Origin: Streptosporangium becharense
GTDB lineage: Bacteria > Actinomycetota > Actinomycetes > Streptosporangiales > Streptosporangiaceae
Direction of reading: 5' to 3'
Length of the DNA: 64,000 bases
NCBI RefSeq assembly: GCF_014204985.1
Contig: NZ_JACHMP010000001.1
Span: 1,674,001-1,738,000 of the forward strand
Shown here: positions 17,229-25,171 of the stretch, one piece after another
Numbering within the stretch: position 1 is the stretch's first letter
Layout: each line of letters opens with the position of its first letter
The notes under the pieces: generated by a model
Told to the model about the DNA's origin: nothing
What the model saw: the letters and a program-made list of their open reading frames with translations, nothing else
The model's database searches: none
Translations under genes and position numbers: made by a program

Positions 17229-18251
17229 GCCGAAGAAGACCTCGGCCTCCTCGTAGCGGCCGACCGGGACGGTCTTGAGCTCCCTGGTCGCCTCGTCGAG
17301 GCCGACCCGGACGATGTCGGTGCCCCGCAGTGCGACCATCGTGCCGAAGTCACCGGCGTGGACGGCGTCGATGGCCTGCAGGCCGAAGCGGGTGGCCAGC
17401 ACCCGGTCGAAGGCGGTGGGCGTGCCGCCGCGCTGGATGTGGCCCAGCACGGTGGTGCGGGCCTCCTTGCCGGTGCGCTTCTCGATCTCCTTGGCGAGGC
17501 TCTCGCCGATGCCGCCCAGCCGTACGTGCCCGAAGGAGTCCAGCTCACCGGCCTGGAGCGTCATCTGGCCCTCGATCGGGTGCGCGCCCTCGGCCACCAC
17601 GACGATGGGCGCGTACCTGGTCTGGAAGCGCGACTCCACGTAGGCGCAGACGCGGTCGATGTCGAAGGGCTTCTCCGGGATGAGGATGACGTTGGCACCG
17701 CCCGCCATGCCCGCGTGCAGCGCGATCCAGCCCGCGTGACGGCCCATGACCTCGCAGATCAGCGCGCGGTGGTGCGACTCGGCGGTGGTGTGCAGCCGGT
17801 CGATCGCCTCGACGGCGATGTTGACGGCCGTGTCGAAGCCGAAGGTGTAGTCGGTCGCGTTGAGGTCGTTGTCGATCGTCTTGGGCACGCCGACGACGTG
17901 CACCCCCCTGTCGAAGAGCTGCTTGGCCACTCCAAGGGTGTCCTCACCGCCGATCGCGATCAGCGCGTCGACCCCGCCCGCGGCCAGGTTCTCCTTGATC
18001 TTCTCGACACCGCCGTCGATTTTGATGGGGTTGGTCCGCGAGGAACCGAGGATCGTCCCGCCACGGGGCAGGATGCCGCGCACGGCCTGGATGTCGAGGG
18101 GCATGGTGTCGCCCTCCAGGGGCCCGCGCCAGCCATCGCGGAATCCGACGAATTCGTGTCCGTAGACGGTCGCGCCCTTGCGAACTACGGCGCGGATCAC
18201 AGCGTTCAAGCCGGGGCAGTCGCCGCCCCCTGTCAGCACTCCGATACGCAT
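17226..18251 (-). CDS. pfkA: 6-Phosphofructokinase, PPi-type active-site residues
   Basis: A 341-residue group-A phosphofructokinase converting fructose 6-phosphate to the 1,6-bisphosphate. Motifs are GVLTGGGDCPGLNAVIR, GGEDTLGVAK, PKTIDNDL (catalytic Asp), the substrate loop EVMGRHAGWIALHAG and LGHIQRGGTPTAFDR. The numbering aligns directly with the E. coli enzyme: residue 104 is Asp and residue 124 is Lys. This Asp104/Lys124 combination marks pyrophosphate-dependent enzymes such as that of Amycolatopsis methanolica, whereas ATP-dependent enzymes have Gly104. PPi use is therefore predicted. The ATG at 18251 (MRIGVLTGGG) is chosen over an upstream frame start. Downstream of a lactonase and upstream of the MacRS-like genes. 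Confidence 0.92.
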   Translation of the reverse strand: MRIGVLTGGGDCPGLNAVIRAVVRKGATVYGHEFVGFRDGWRGPLEGDTMPLDIQAVRGILPRGGTILGSSRTNPIKIDGGVEKIKENLAAGGVDALIAIGGEDTLGVAKQLFDRGVHVVGVPKTIDNDLNATDYTFGFDTAVNIAVEAIDRLHTTAESHHRALICEVMGRHAGWIALHAGMAGGANVILIPEKPFDIDRVCAYVESRFQTRYAPIVVVAEGAHPIEGQMTLQAGELDSFGHVRLGGIGESLAKEIEKRTGKEARTTVLGHIQRGGTPTAFDRVLATRFGLQAIDAVHAGDFGTMVALRGTDIVRVGLDEATRELKTVPVGRYEEAEVFFG

Positions 18252-18445
18252 GGCATCCTCCGGTGGTGTTCCGAGGCAAGATGGCCAGACTAAGTGGGGT
18301 AGTGCGGCCGGCGAGGGATTTCCATCGCCGACGAGACGCATTCTGCCTCCCGATCGGCCCAATGGTCTAGACCAAGTAAAAGGACTCCTCACATTTCCTT
18401 AACCGGGGTTGGCAAACGATTTCCACGGGTAAGAGAAAACGTCGC

Positions 18446-18474
18446 GACCCCGCCGGGCGGAGCCCGGCGGGGTC
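18446..18474 (-). terminator. Terminator of the lactonase gene
   Basis: GACCCCGCCGGGC (18446-18458) pairs over 13 bp with GCCCGGCGGGGTC (18462-18474). Read leftward it is followed by GCGACGTTTTCTCTT, so it fits an intrinsic terminator 18 bp after the lactonase stop. Confidence 0.8.
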
Positions 18475-18491
18475 GGTTTCCGAAAGGGTTC

Positions 18492-19445
18492 TCAGCGGGT
18501 CAGCGGCAGTACGCACGAGGGGGTGCCGACGGCGAGGCACCCGTCCTCCGCCTGGGGGACGCCGTCCTTCAGCGGGAGGACCACGACGGTCCCGGAACGC
18601 TGGTTGGCCACGTACACGCGGCCGTCCACGACGGCGAAGTGGCGCGGCCAGACACCGCCGCAGGAGACCTCGGCGACCCGTTCCAGGCCGGACGCGGTGA
18701 AGACCGAGATCGTGTCCGGGCCGCGGTTCGCGACGTAGACGAACCCGTCGTGCGCCTCCAGGTGCGAGGGGTGGTTCTCGCCCGCGGTGCCACTGGCGGG
18801 GACGGCCAGCACCTCGCGCCATCCGGTGTCGTAGGCGCGGACCGTGCCGTCCAGTTCACCGGCCACGTACCAGTGGCCGCCCGCGCGGGCCATGTGCCGG
18901 GGGCCCATGCCTGGGGCGAGCCGCACCGGGCCACCGGGGTGCGCGACCACCCCGTCCCCGGTCGGCAGGTAGCGGCGGACCTCGTCGGCCCCCAGGTCTG
19001 TCACGTACAGGACGCCGTCGGGGCCGAAGACCGCCTGGTGGGCGTGGGTCCCCTCGCGGTGGGGGAAGGTCCACACGTCGGTGAGGAGGCCGGCGTCGTC
19101 GATGCCGTGGACGCTGACCGTGCCGTCGCCGTAGTTGGCGACCGCCAACCGCGTGCCGGTGGGGTCGACGGCCAGGTGGCAGGGGGACGCTCCCCCGCTG
19201 GAGTGCCGGGCGAGCGGGGTGAGCCCTCCGTCCGCGGCGCGCGCGAAGACGCCGACCGTGCCCCGCTCGCTCTCCTCCACCGCGTAGACGACCGGCAGGC
19301 GGGGGTGCGCGGCGAGGAAGGACGGGCCGGGAGCCGGCGTCGTGCCGAGTCGCGTGAGGCCCCCCAGCTCCACCAGGGTGATCCCGGGCCCGGACCCGCC
19401 GGTGTCCGGGGTGTATCCGCCGATGTACGCAACCTCAGCCATCAT
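18492..19445 (-). CDS. Lactonase-family seven-bladed beta-propeller protein
   Basis: A 317-residue protein of the 6-phosphogluconolactonase (YbhE)/YncE-like beta-propeller family. Conserved blade segments recur: FLAAHPRLPVVYAVEES, PCHLAVDPTGTRLAVANYGDGTVSVHGID, HAHQAVFGPDGVLYVTDLGADEVRRY, GPRHMARAG, NHPSHLEAHDGFVYVANRGPDTISVF and PRHFAVVDGRVYVANQRSGTV. HAHQ and PRH segments are the substrate-site positions in the family. Its role as a phosphogluconolactonase is plausible but unproven, since many relatives hydrolyse other lactones. No signal peptide. Two adjacent ATG codons make the start uncertain by one residue. Confidence 0.85.
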   Translation of the reverse strand: MMAEVAYIGGYTPDTGGSGPGITLVELGGLTRLGTTPAPGPSFLAAHPRLPVVYAVEESERGTVGVFARAADGGLTPLARHSSGGASPCHLAVDPTGTRLAVANYGDGTVSVHGIDDAGLLTDVWTFPHREGTHAHQAVFGPDGVLYVTDLGADEVRRYLPTGDGVVAHPGGPVRLAPGMGPRHMARAGGHWYVAGELDGTVRAYDTGWREVLAVPASGTAGENHPSHLEAHDGFVYVANRGPDTISVFTASGLERVAEVSCGGVWPRHFAVVDGRVYVANQRSGTVVVLPLKDGVPQAEDGCLAVGTPSCVLPLTR

Positions 19446-19700
19446 GCTCCCGCCGCCGTCGGGGCGGCACGCGCCGCCCTGTCATTCGTTCTGGGCCAGT
19501 CTGCGAAGGTAGCGCAGCCGGAGGGCGGCCACGCACCGCCCCCGCCCGGGGTCGCCCCCGTTGCCCACCGGCCGGGGCCGGGGAGCGGCCGTCCCCGGCG
19601 GACGCGCGGGGACACGGGGCGGGCACAGGGCGGGCACAGGGCGGGCACGGGGCGGGCACGGAGGGATGTCAGGGCGGCCACGGAAGGACGGCGGCTCCGT

Positions 19701-20858
19701 TCAGTGGCGGAAGGGCCCGCCGACCTCGTAGGTGATCCCACCGGTGCCCGAGGCGTCGCCCCGGGTGCCGCGCTGGGAGGAGAAGTAGAGACGGTCCCCC
19801 CGGGGGGAGAAGGCCGGGCCGGTGATCTCCGACTCGGGGTGGCCGGAGACGCGCAGGAACGGGGTGACGACCCGCTCGGGGGTGATGAGATCGATCCCCA
19901 TGTCGCCGCCGTCCCCGGCGACGTACAGGTCGCCCGAAGAAGTGCCGGTGATGTCGTCGATCCCGGCCTGCGGGGCGTTCGCGTCGCGGACGACCCGCAG
20001 GCGCTCCTCCCGCGCGTCGTAGGCCCACACCCGGTTGTCACCCTTGGTGGTGAAGAAGCAGACGCCGCCGGAGTAGCGGCAGCCCTCCCCGCCGGAGAAG
20101 CGCCTGGCCCCGGCGACCTGCTCGCGGGTCGGCACCGGCAGTGCGGCCGGGTTGGGCACCCGCCGCCAGGTCACCGAGCCGGTGCCGTCGGCGCAGAGCA
20201 CCTCCAGCAGCCCTGAGGTCAGGTCACCCCAGTGGGCCGGCCGGAACCGGTAGAAGCAGCCGTCCGGTTCGTCCTCGGTCAGGTAGACGACCTGCCGCTC
20301 CGGGTCACAGGCCGCGGCCTCGTGCCTGAAGCGGCCCATGGCCAGGCGGGGCATCGCGGCACGGGAGCCGTGGGGATCGCACTCGAAGACCCGGCCGCGG
20401 AAGATCCCCTCGCACGACAGCCAGGTGTCCCAGGGGGTGCGTCCGCCGGCGCGGTTGAGGTTGGTGCCCGACAGGATCCGGTAGGCGTCGACGATGTCGC
20501 CGTCCGGGCCGAACCTGATCGCCGACGCCCCGCCGAGCAGCGGGATCTCCGAGTTGGAGACGTAGATCCAACCGTCGCCGTCGGGGAAGCACGCCCCGCC
20601 GCCCGGCGCCGGGTGCCACAGCACCCCGCCGACCCGGCGGCCGGTGCGGGCGACGATCCGGCTGGTGAAACCTTCGGGCAGCGCGATCCCGTTGGCGTCC
20701 GGCGCGCGCGGCGGACCGTACGGGCCACCGGTGCCGGACGGATCGTACGGGCCTGTGGAGCCGTACGATCCGGTGTGCGCGGCGCCCCGCCACAGTGATC
20801 CGCTCAGAGCCGCCCCCGCGGCCGGCCCCCCGGTGCGCACGGACGTACGGCGCGGCAT
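19701..20858 (-). CDS. PhoX-like (DUF839) beta-propeller protein
   Basis: A 385-residue protein similar to the PhoX/DUF839 family of calcium-dependent phosphatases and related secreted propellers. Recognisable blocks are LPEGFTSRIVARTG, LWHPAPGGGACFPDGDGWIYVSNSEI, TPWDTWLSCEG, GRFRHEAAACDPERQVVYLTEDEPDGCFYRFRP, FSGGEGCRYSGGVCFFTTKGDNRVWAYD and GPAFSPRGDRLYFSSQRG; the EGC and DEP segments correspond to metal-site regions of PhoX. The N-terminus has an RRTSVR sequence and a Gly/Pro/Tyr-rich linker but no clear hydrophobic core, so a Tat signal is doubtful. Start ATG 20858 follows a GAGGAGG-like site. Confidence 0.83.
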   Translation of the reverse strand: MPRRTSVRTGGPAAGAALSGSLWRGAAHTGSYGSTGPYDPSGTGGPYGPPRAPDANGIALPEGFTSRIVARTGRRVGGVLWHPAPGGGACFPDGDGWIYVSNSEIPLLGGASAIRFGPDGDIVDAYRILSGTNLNRAGGRTPWDTWLSCEGIFRGRVFECDPHGSRAAMPRLAMGRFRHEAAACDPERQVVYLTEDEPDGCFYRFRPAHWGDLTSGLLEVLCADGTGSVTWRRVPNPAALPVPTREQVAGARRFSGGEGCRYSGGVCFFTTKGDNRVWAYDAREERLRVVRDANAPQAGIDDITGTSSGDLYVAGDGGDMGIDLITPERVVTPFLRVSGHPESEITGPAFSPRGDRLYFSSQRGTRGDASGTGGITYEVGGPFRH

Positions 20859-20959
20859 GGCCCCTCCTCCTCGCCCTCTCGGTACGCCGCCAGTCGATCG
20901 AACCCATGTGAACGTGGAGTCCGCGCGATCCCAAACTTTGCGGAAACCAGAGCGCAAAC

Positions 20960-21234
20960 ATCCGGCGGAACAGGTCGGCCCCGGGGCCGCTCTCCACTCC
21001 GAGCACTGAGCTGACGTCCTCGGGAACCGGCCTGACAGCGACGGTGTCGCGGCGCCGGACGGCCCGGCGGCCGGTCCTCGCCTCGACCAGGCCGAAGGTC
21101 ATCATGGGCAGCGGCTCCGCGACCAGCAGCTCGGGTGCGGCCTCACCCAGTTCGCCCGGGAGCCACGACGTGTACGGGCTGGTACTGCCGGGAGGAACGG
21201 CCGTGACCGTCGGCGTGACCGGTCGCGGGTTCGG
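20960..21234 (-). pseudogene. Relic of a GntR-family regulator (UTRA ligand domain)
   Basis: Between an in-frame stop at 21235-21237 and about 20960, the minus strand encodes TSPYTSWLPGELGEAAPELL, then PMMTFGLVEARTGRRAVRRR and DTVAVRPVPEDVSSVLGVE. This closely follows the consensus of the UTRA ligand-binding domain of HutC-type GntR regulators (TSWxPxEL ... ERTGRR ... RDxVxAR). The winged-helix N-terminus is missing, no start codon serves the frame, and the C-terminal strand is replaced by unrelated sequence running into the PhoX promoter. A truncated pseudogene is the simplest reading. Confidence 0.62.
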
Positions 21235-21360
21235 TCAGTGGCGAAGCGCCCGCAGTGCCGCGTCGAGGCTTCGCTCCGATCTCGTCTGGCCGGGAGAGCC
21301 CTGCGGCCGGCCGGATCGGAGACACGAAGGCGCCCCGGCCGGGTGACCGGGGCGCCCGCC

Positions 21361-21394
21361 GGTGAGGGGGACGCCGCGCGGCGTCCCCCTCACC
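21361..21394. terminator. 34-nt perfect palindrome downstream of dps
   Basis: GGTGAGGGGGACGCCG (21361-21376) and its complement CGGCGTCCCCCTCACC (21379-21394) flank two bases and lie about 20 bp beyond the dps stop. The RNA forms a strong hairpin on either strand. There is no clear T-tract in the dps direction. Confidence 0.7.
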
Positions 21395-21415
21395 GTTTCC
21401 CCGTCGCGGGGACGG

Positions 21416-21883
21416 TCAGCGCTGGGCCTGAAGCATCCAGTGGTGCTTCTCCAGGTCCTGGGTGATCGCGATGAGGATGTCCTGGGTCACCGGGTCCGGC
21501 TCGTCGGTGGCCTCGATGCGCTCGCGCATCCTGCGGACGATGGACTCCAGGATGTCCGTCAGCGCGGCGACGACCTTGCCGTCGTTGATGTAGCCCGCCT
21601 CCAGCTGGTGCACCTCGGTCGTCTTCGCCAGCGTGGACGAGCGGCCGTCGGGGTTGGCGCCGATGGCGACCGCCCGCTCGGCGACGGTGTCCGCGTGCTC
21701 CCTGGCCGCCGCGACGATCTCGTCGAGCTGCAGGTGCAGCGAGCGGAAGTTGTGGCCGATCACGTTCCAGTGGGCCTGCTTGCCCAGGAGCGACAGGTCG
21801 AGGAGGTCGACGAGGGCTCCCTGCAGGGCTGCGGCGACGACCTTCTGGGCCTCGGGGTTGAGCGGGCTGGTGATAGCGGACAT
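21416..21883 (-). CDS. dps: Dps-family DNA-protection ferritin
   Basis: A 155-residue four-helix ferritin-like protein that forms dodecamers, oxidises and stores iron with peroxide, and protects DNA in stress. The inter-subunit ferroxidase site is visible as LLGKQAHWNVIGHNFRSLHLQLDE (His and Asp/Glu ligands), and ADTVAERAVAIGANPDGRS is the second conserved block. No lysine-rich N-terminal tail of the kind that gives direct DNA binding in E. coli. A ribosome site GGGGGAGG precedes the ATG. Divergent from the MerR/VIT-VWA operon with about 140 bp between starts. Confidence 0.93.
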   Translation of the reverse strand: MSAITSPLNPEAQKVVAAALQGALVDLLDLSLLGKQAHWNVIGHNFRSLHLQLDEIVAAAREHADTVAERAVAIGANPDGRSSTLAKTTEVHQLEAGYINDGKVVAALTDILESIVRRMRERIEATDEPDPVTQDILIAITQDLEKHHWMLQAQR

Positions 21884-21984
21884 GAGGTATGCCTCCCCCT
21901 TAGTTCGGCATTAGTTCTCTCGCTGTGGTGAAACACCCCATACCCCCCACCTCCTTCCCTAACTACCGAAACTCTCCCGCCTTG

Positions 21985-22014
21985 TTGACACTGTCACTAT
22001 GACAGTGTCACTAT
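21985..22014 (+). promoter_or_regulatory. MerR-type promoter with operator in the spacer; leaderless start
   Basis: A consensus TTGACA (21985-21990) and a CACTAT -10 (22009-22014) are separated by 18 bp. The spacer is almost entirely occupied by the inverted repeat GACACTGTCA-CTA-TGACAGTGTC (21987-22009), the geometry expected for MerR-family regulators. The -10 ends 6 bp before the merR ATG at 22021, so transcription should start at or next to the ATG, giving a leaderless mRNA and autoregulation. Confidence 0.72.
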
Positions 22015-22020
22015 CGGGAC

Positions 22021-22713
22021 ATGGAATGGACCATCGGCGAACTGATCGAGCACGCCTCGGCGGCGCTGTCCTCCACCACCCGGCCCAACGGGCGGGTGCG
22101 GGACGTGCCCAACGAGCGTCTGATCAGGTGGTATTCCACGATCGGCCTGCTCGACCCGCCCCTGGCCCGCCGGGGCCGCGTCGCCCTGTACGGCAGGCGC
22201 CACCTGCTCCAGCTCGTCGCCGTCAAGCGCCGACAGGCCGACGGCCGGACCATCGCCGAGATCCAGGCCGAGCTCACCGGCGCCACCGACAGGGCACTGG
22301 AGTCGATCGCCGACCTCCCCGCCCCCACGACCCCCGACGGAGCCGACGACGGTGACGGCGGTGACGGCATCGTGAGCCCCCCCGGACCCGCGAGCACCAC
22401 CCCCGCTCCCGCCCCTGCCGCCTCCCCCTCCGCGGCCGGGGCACCCCGGGCCCGCTTCTGGGCCGCGTCCCCGGCGGTCCCGGATCCGGTCGCCTCAACC
22501 GGTCCCCACCCGGCCGGCACCGCCCCGCGCGCGGCACCCGCCGCGCTCGTCCACGGCGTGCGGCTCGCACCCGGGGTCACGCTGGTGCTCGACGGCGCCG
22601 GCCACGCCCCGTCCTCCGACGACCTCGCCGAGATCGCCGTCGCGTCGGAGGCGCTCCTGAAACTGCTCCGCGACCGCGGCCTCACATCTTCGAAGGGAAA
22701 GCACCCATGTTGA
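22021..22713 (+). CDS. MerR-family transcriptional regulator
   Basis: A 230-residue regulator. The N-terminal winged helix (WTIGELIEHAS ... VPNERLIRWYSTIGLLDPPL, YGRRHLLQLVAVKRRQADGRTIAEIQAEL, residues 3-85) is MerR-like, with the RWYSTIGLL segment in place of the usual RYYERIGLL. A long Pro/Ala/Ser-rich linker (about 100-170) follows, and then a short folded-looking C-terminus (VRLAPGVTLVLDGAGHAP...LLKLLRDRGL) with no cysteine metal-binding loop. Its last seven bases overlap the VIT-VWA gene, so the two are co-expressed. It probably binds the palindrome in its own promoter. Confidence 0.88.
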   Translation: MEWTIGELIEHASAALSSTTRPNGRVRDVPNERLIRWYSTIGLLDPPLARRGRVALYGRRHLLQLVAVKRRQADGRTIAEIQAELTGATDRALESIADLPAPTTPDGADDGDGGDGIVSPPGPASTTPAPAPAASPSAAGAPRARFWAASPAVPDPVASTGPHPAGTAPRAAPAALVHGVRLAPGVTLVLDGAGHAPSSDDLAEIAVASEALLKLLRDRGLTSSKGKHPC

Positions 22714-25040
22714 GCTCGATCACCACGTTGCGGCCGGAGGAATGCCCCCCCGTGCCGGACGCCGGCCTGGGAGCGCTGTCCACCGCGCGCGGCAACCTGC
22801 CGCTGGAGAGCGTGGACGTCACCGCCGCCGTGTCCGGCCTCGTCGCCGGGGTCGAGGTGGTCCAGGGGTTCCGCAACCCGCACGACGTGGCGCTGGAGGC
22901 GACGTACGTCTTCCCGCTGCCCGACCGCGCCGCGGTGACCGCCTTCAGGATGGAGGCCGACGGGCGGGTCGTCGAGGGCGTCCTCAAGGAGCGCGGACAG
23001 GCCAGGGCCGACTACGACCAGGCGCTCGCGCAGGGGAGACGGGCCGCGATCGCCGAGGAGGACCGGCCCGACGTCTTCACCATCAGGGTGGGCAACATCG
23101 TGCCGGGCGAGCGCGTGACCGTGCACCTGACGCTGAACCAGCCGCTCCCGTACGAGGACGGCGCGGCCACGTTCCGCTTCCCGCTGGTCGTGGCCCCCCG
23201 TTACATCCCCGGGACGCCGCTCGACGGCGAACAGGCGGGGGACGGCTGGTCATCCGATACCGACGCGGCCCCCGACGCCTCCCGGATCACTCCCCCGGTG
23301 CTGCTGCCCGGCTTCCCCAACCCGGTCCGGCTCTCGCTCGCCGTCTCGGTCGATCCGGCCGGACTGGAACTGCGCGAGATGTGCTCCAGCCTGCACGTGG
23401 TCCGGGAGGAGGGCACGACGGTCCGGTTGCGGCCGGGCGAGCGGCTCGACCGCGACTTCGTCCTGCGTCTCCTCTTCGACGCCTCGACCTCGCTGGCGCT
23501 GGCCCCCGACGACGATGGCGAGGGCGGGACGTTCACGCTGACCGTCGTCCCCGACCCGGCGCCGGCCACCACCACCCCCAGGAACGTCGTGCTGGTGCTC
23601 GACCGCTCGGGCAGCATGGCGGGCTGGAAGATGGTGGCCGCCCGGCGCGCCGCGGCCCGGATCGTCGACACGCTCACCTCACGGGACCGGTTCGCGGTGC
23701 TGTCGTTCGACGATGTGGTCGAGCACCCCGAAAAACTCGGCGGTGGCCTGGTCGAGGCGTCCGACCGCAACCGCTACCGCGCCGTGGAACACCTGGCCAG
23801 GCTGGAGGCGCGCGGCGGCACCGAGATGCTGGACCCGCTGGAGCGGGCCGCGACACTGCTGGCCGGGGCGAGCGGCGACCGGGTCCTGGTGCTCGTCACC
23901 GACGGGCAGGTCGGCGACGAGGACCGGATCCTGAAGGCGCTCGGCACCCGGCTGCGCGGGGTGCGGGTGCACACGGTCGGCATCGACCGGGCGGTCAACG
24001 CCGGCTTCCTGGGCAGGCTCGCCGGGCTGGGCGGCGGCCGGTGCGAGCTGGTGGAGTCCGAGGACCGGCTGGACGAGGCGATGGAGCACATCCACCGCCG
24101 CATCGGCGCCCCCCTGGTCACCGACCTCTCCGTCGAGGCCGACGGGCTCGACGTGATCACGGAGACGGTCGGCCACATCGGCTCGATCTACCCGGGTGTC
24201 CCCCTCACCGTCCTCGGCCGTTACCGCGGCGCGGGCGGCGGGGCCCTGACCGCGCGTGGCCTGGACGCCGCAGGACGGCCGTGGGAGCACCGGGTCACCG
24301 CGACGGTCGCGGCCAACCCGGCGACCCGGGCCATCTGGGCACGGGCCCGGCTGCGCACGCTGGAGGACCGCTACGCGACCGGCAGCCCCTGGCTGGAGGA
24401 CGAGATCGTCAAGACGTCGCTGCGGTACGGGGTGCTCTGCCGTTTCACCGCGTTCGTCGCGGCCGACACGCGGACGGTGGCCGAGGGCGGCCCCGGGCAC
24501 CGGGTGATCCAGCCGGTGGAGCCGCCCAGCGGCTGGGGCAGCCCGGCCCCGGCGGCGGCTCCGATGAGGGCCGTGGCGTACGGCGGCGCCCCGGGCGGGT
24601 ACGGCGCCCCGGCCGGCGGCCCCCCGGCAGGGTACGGCGGCCCTCCGCCGAGCGGCGCCCCGCGCGGGTACGGCGGCGCCCCGGCGCGAAGTGGCCCTCC
24701 GCCGAGCGGTGCTCCGGGCGGGTACGGCGGCGTCCCCGCACCTGCCCCGTCGGCCCGCCGGGGCAGGTCGCAGGAGCCGCCGCGTGAGCAGCTCACCGAG
24801 GAGCTGGAGCGGTTGCGCGCCGCCGTGTCCCTCCCGGCCGCCGAACGGCTGCGGATGCTGCAGGACCTGGGCAGTCGCCTGGCGGCCCTGGCCGCCCACC
24901 TCGGCGGCCACGCCGAACTGGCGGCCCTGGCCGAGGAGTTGCAGGCCGGCGGGGACGTGGAGACGCTGTGGCGGCGGGCGGTGGAGGGCCTGGAGGCACT
25001 GGTCCGTCCCGTCAAGCGCCGCCCGTTCTGGAAGCGTTGA
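22707..25040 (+). CDS. VIT and von Willebrand factor A domain protein
   Basis: A 777-residue protein with an inter-alpha-trypsin-inhibitor VIT domain (about 10-140; FRNPHDVALEATYVFPLPDRAAVTAFRMEADGR, NIVPGERVTVHL). A VWA domain starts near residue 290 with the MIDAS motif DRSGSM and the later GGTEM and TDGQVGDED metal-site loops. Residues about 615-690 are a low-complexity Gly-Tyr-Gly/Pro repeat region, followed by a helical C-terminus. No signal peptide, membrane helix or sorting signal is seen, so it is likely cytosolic. Bacterial VIT-VWA proteins are poorly characterised; adhesion or scaffold roles would be guesses. Translationally coupled to the MerR gene. Confidence 0.9.
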   Translation: MLSSITTLRPEECPPVPDAGLGALSTARGNLPLESVDVTAAVSGLVAGVEVVQGFRNPHDVALEATYVFPLPDRAAVTAFRMEADGRVVEGVLKERGQARADYDQALAQGRRAAIAEEDRPDVFTIRVGNIVPGERVTVHLTLNQPLPYEDGAATFRFPLVVAPRYIPGTPLDGEQAGDGWSSDTDAAPDASRITPPVLLPGFPNPVRLSLAVSVDPAGLELREMCSSLHVVREEGTTVRLRPGERLDRDFVLRLLFDASTSLALAPDDDGEGGTFTLTVVPDPAPATTTPRNVVLVLDRSGSMAGWKMVAARRAAARIVDTLTSRDRFAVLSFDDVVEHPEKLGGGLVEASDRNRYRAVEHLARLEARGGTEMLDPLERAATLLAGASGDRVLVLVTDGQVGDEDRILKALGTRLRGVRVHTVGIDRAVNAGFLGRLAGLGGGRCELVESEDRLDEAMEHIHRRIGAPLVTDLSVEADGLDVITETVGHIGSIYPGVPLTVLGRYRGAGGGALTARGLDAAGRPWEHRVTATVAANPATRAIWARARLRTLEDRYATGSPWLEDEIVKTSLRYGVLCRFTAFVAADTRTVAEGGPGHRVIQPVEPPSGWGSPAPAAAPMRAVAYGGAPGGYGAPAGGPPAGYGGPPPSGAPRGYGGAPARSGPPPSGAPGGYGGVPAPAPSARRGRSQEPPREQLTEELERLRAAVSLPAAERLRMLQDLGSRLAALAAHLGGHAELAALAEELQAGGDVETLWRRAVEGLEALVRPVKRRPFWKR

Positions 25041-25048
25041 ACCCCGGT

Positions 25049-25074
25049 CCGGCGCGGTCGACCGGCCGCGCCGG
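25049..25074 (+). terminator. Terminator of the MerR/VIT-VWA operon
   Basis: CCGGCGCGG (25049-25057) pairs with CCGCGCCGG (25066-25074) around an 8-nt loop, just 9 bp after the VIT-VWA stop. Confidence 0.6.
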
Positions 25075-25171
25075 GCCGCCTCCGGGCCGATCCGCGAGCC
25101 GACGGGTCGCGGACGGAACCCGGGAAAGCACGGCGGGACGGAGGCCGGACCGTTGCACGTAAAGTAGCGGG

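Noticed and set aside
15332..17278. 648-codon ORF antisense to the MacRS-like genes
   Set aside because: Opposite strand has complete kinase and regulator domains with start sites; the antisense translation shows no domain.
22742..24787. Very long alternative-frame ORF inside the VIT-VWA gene
   Set aside because: It is Arg/Gly/Pro-rich and has no recognisable domain, while the overlapping frame encodes complete VIT and VWA domains.
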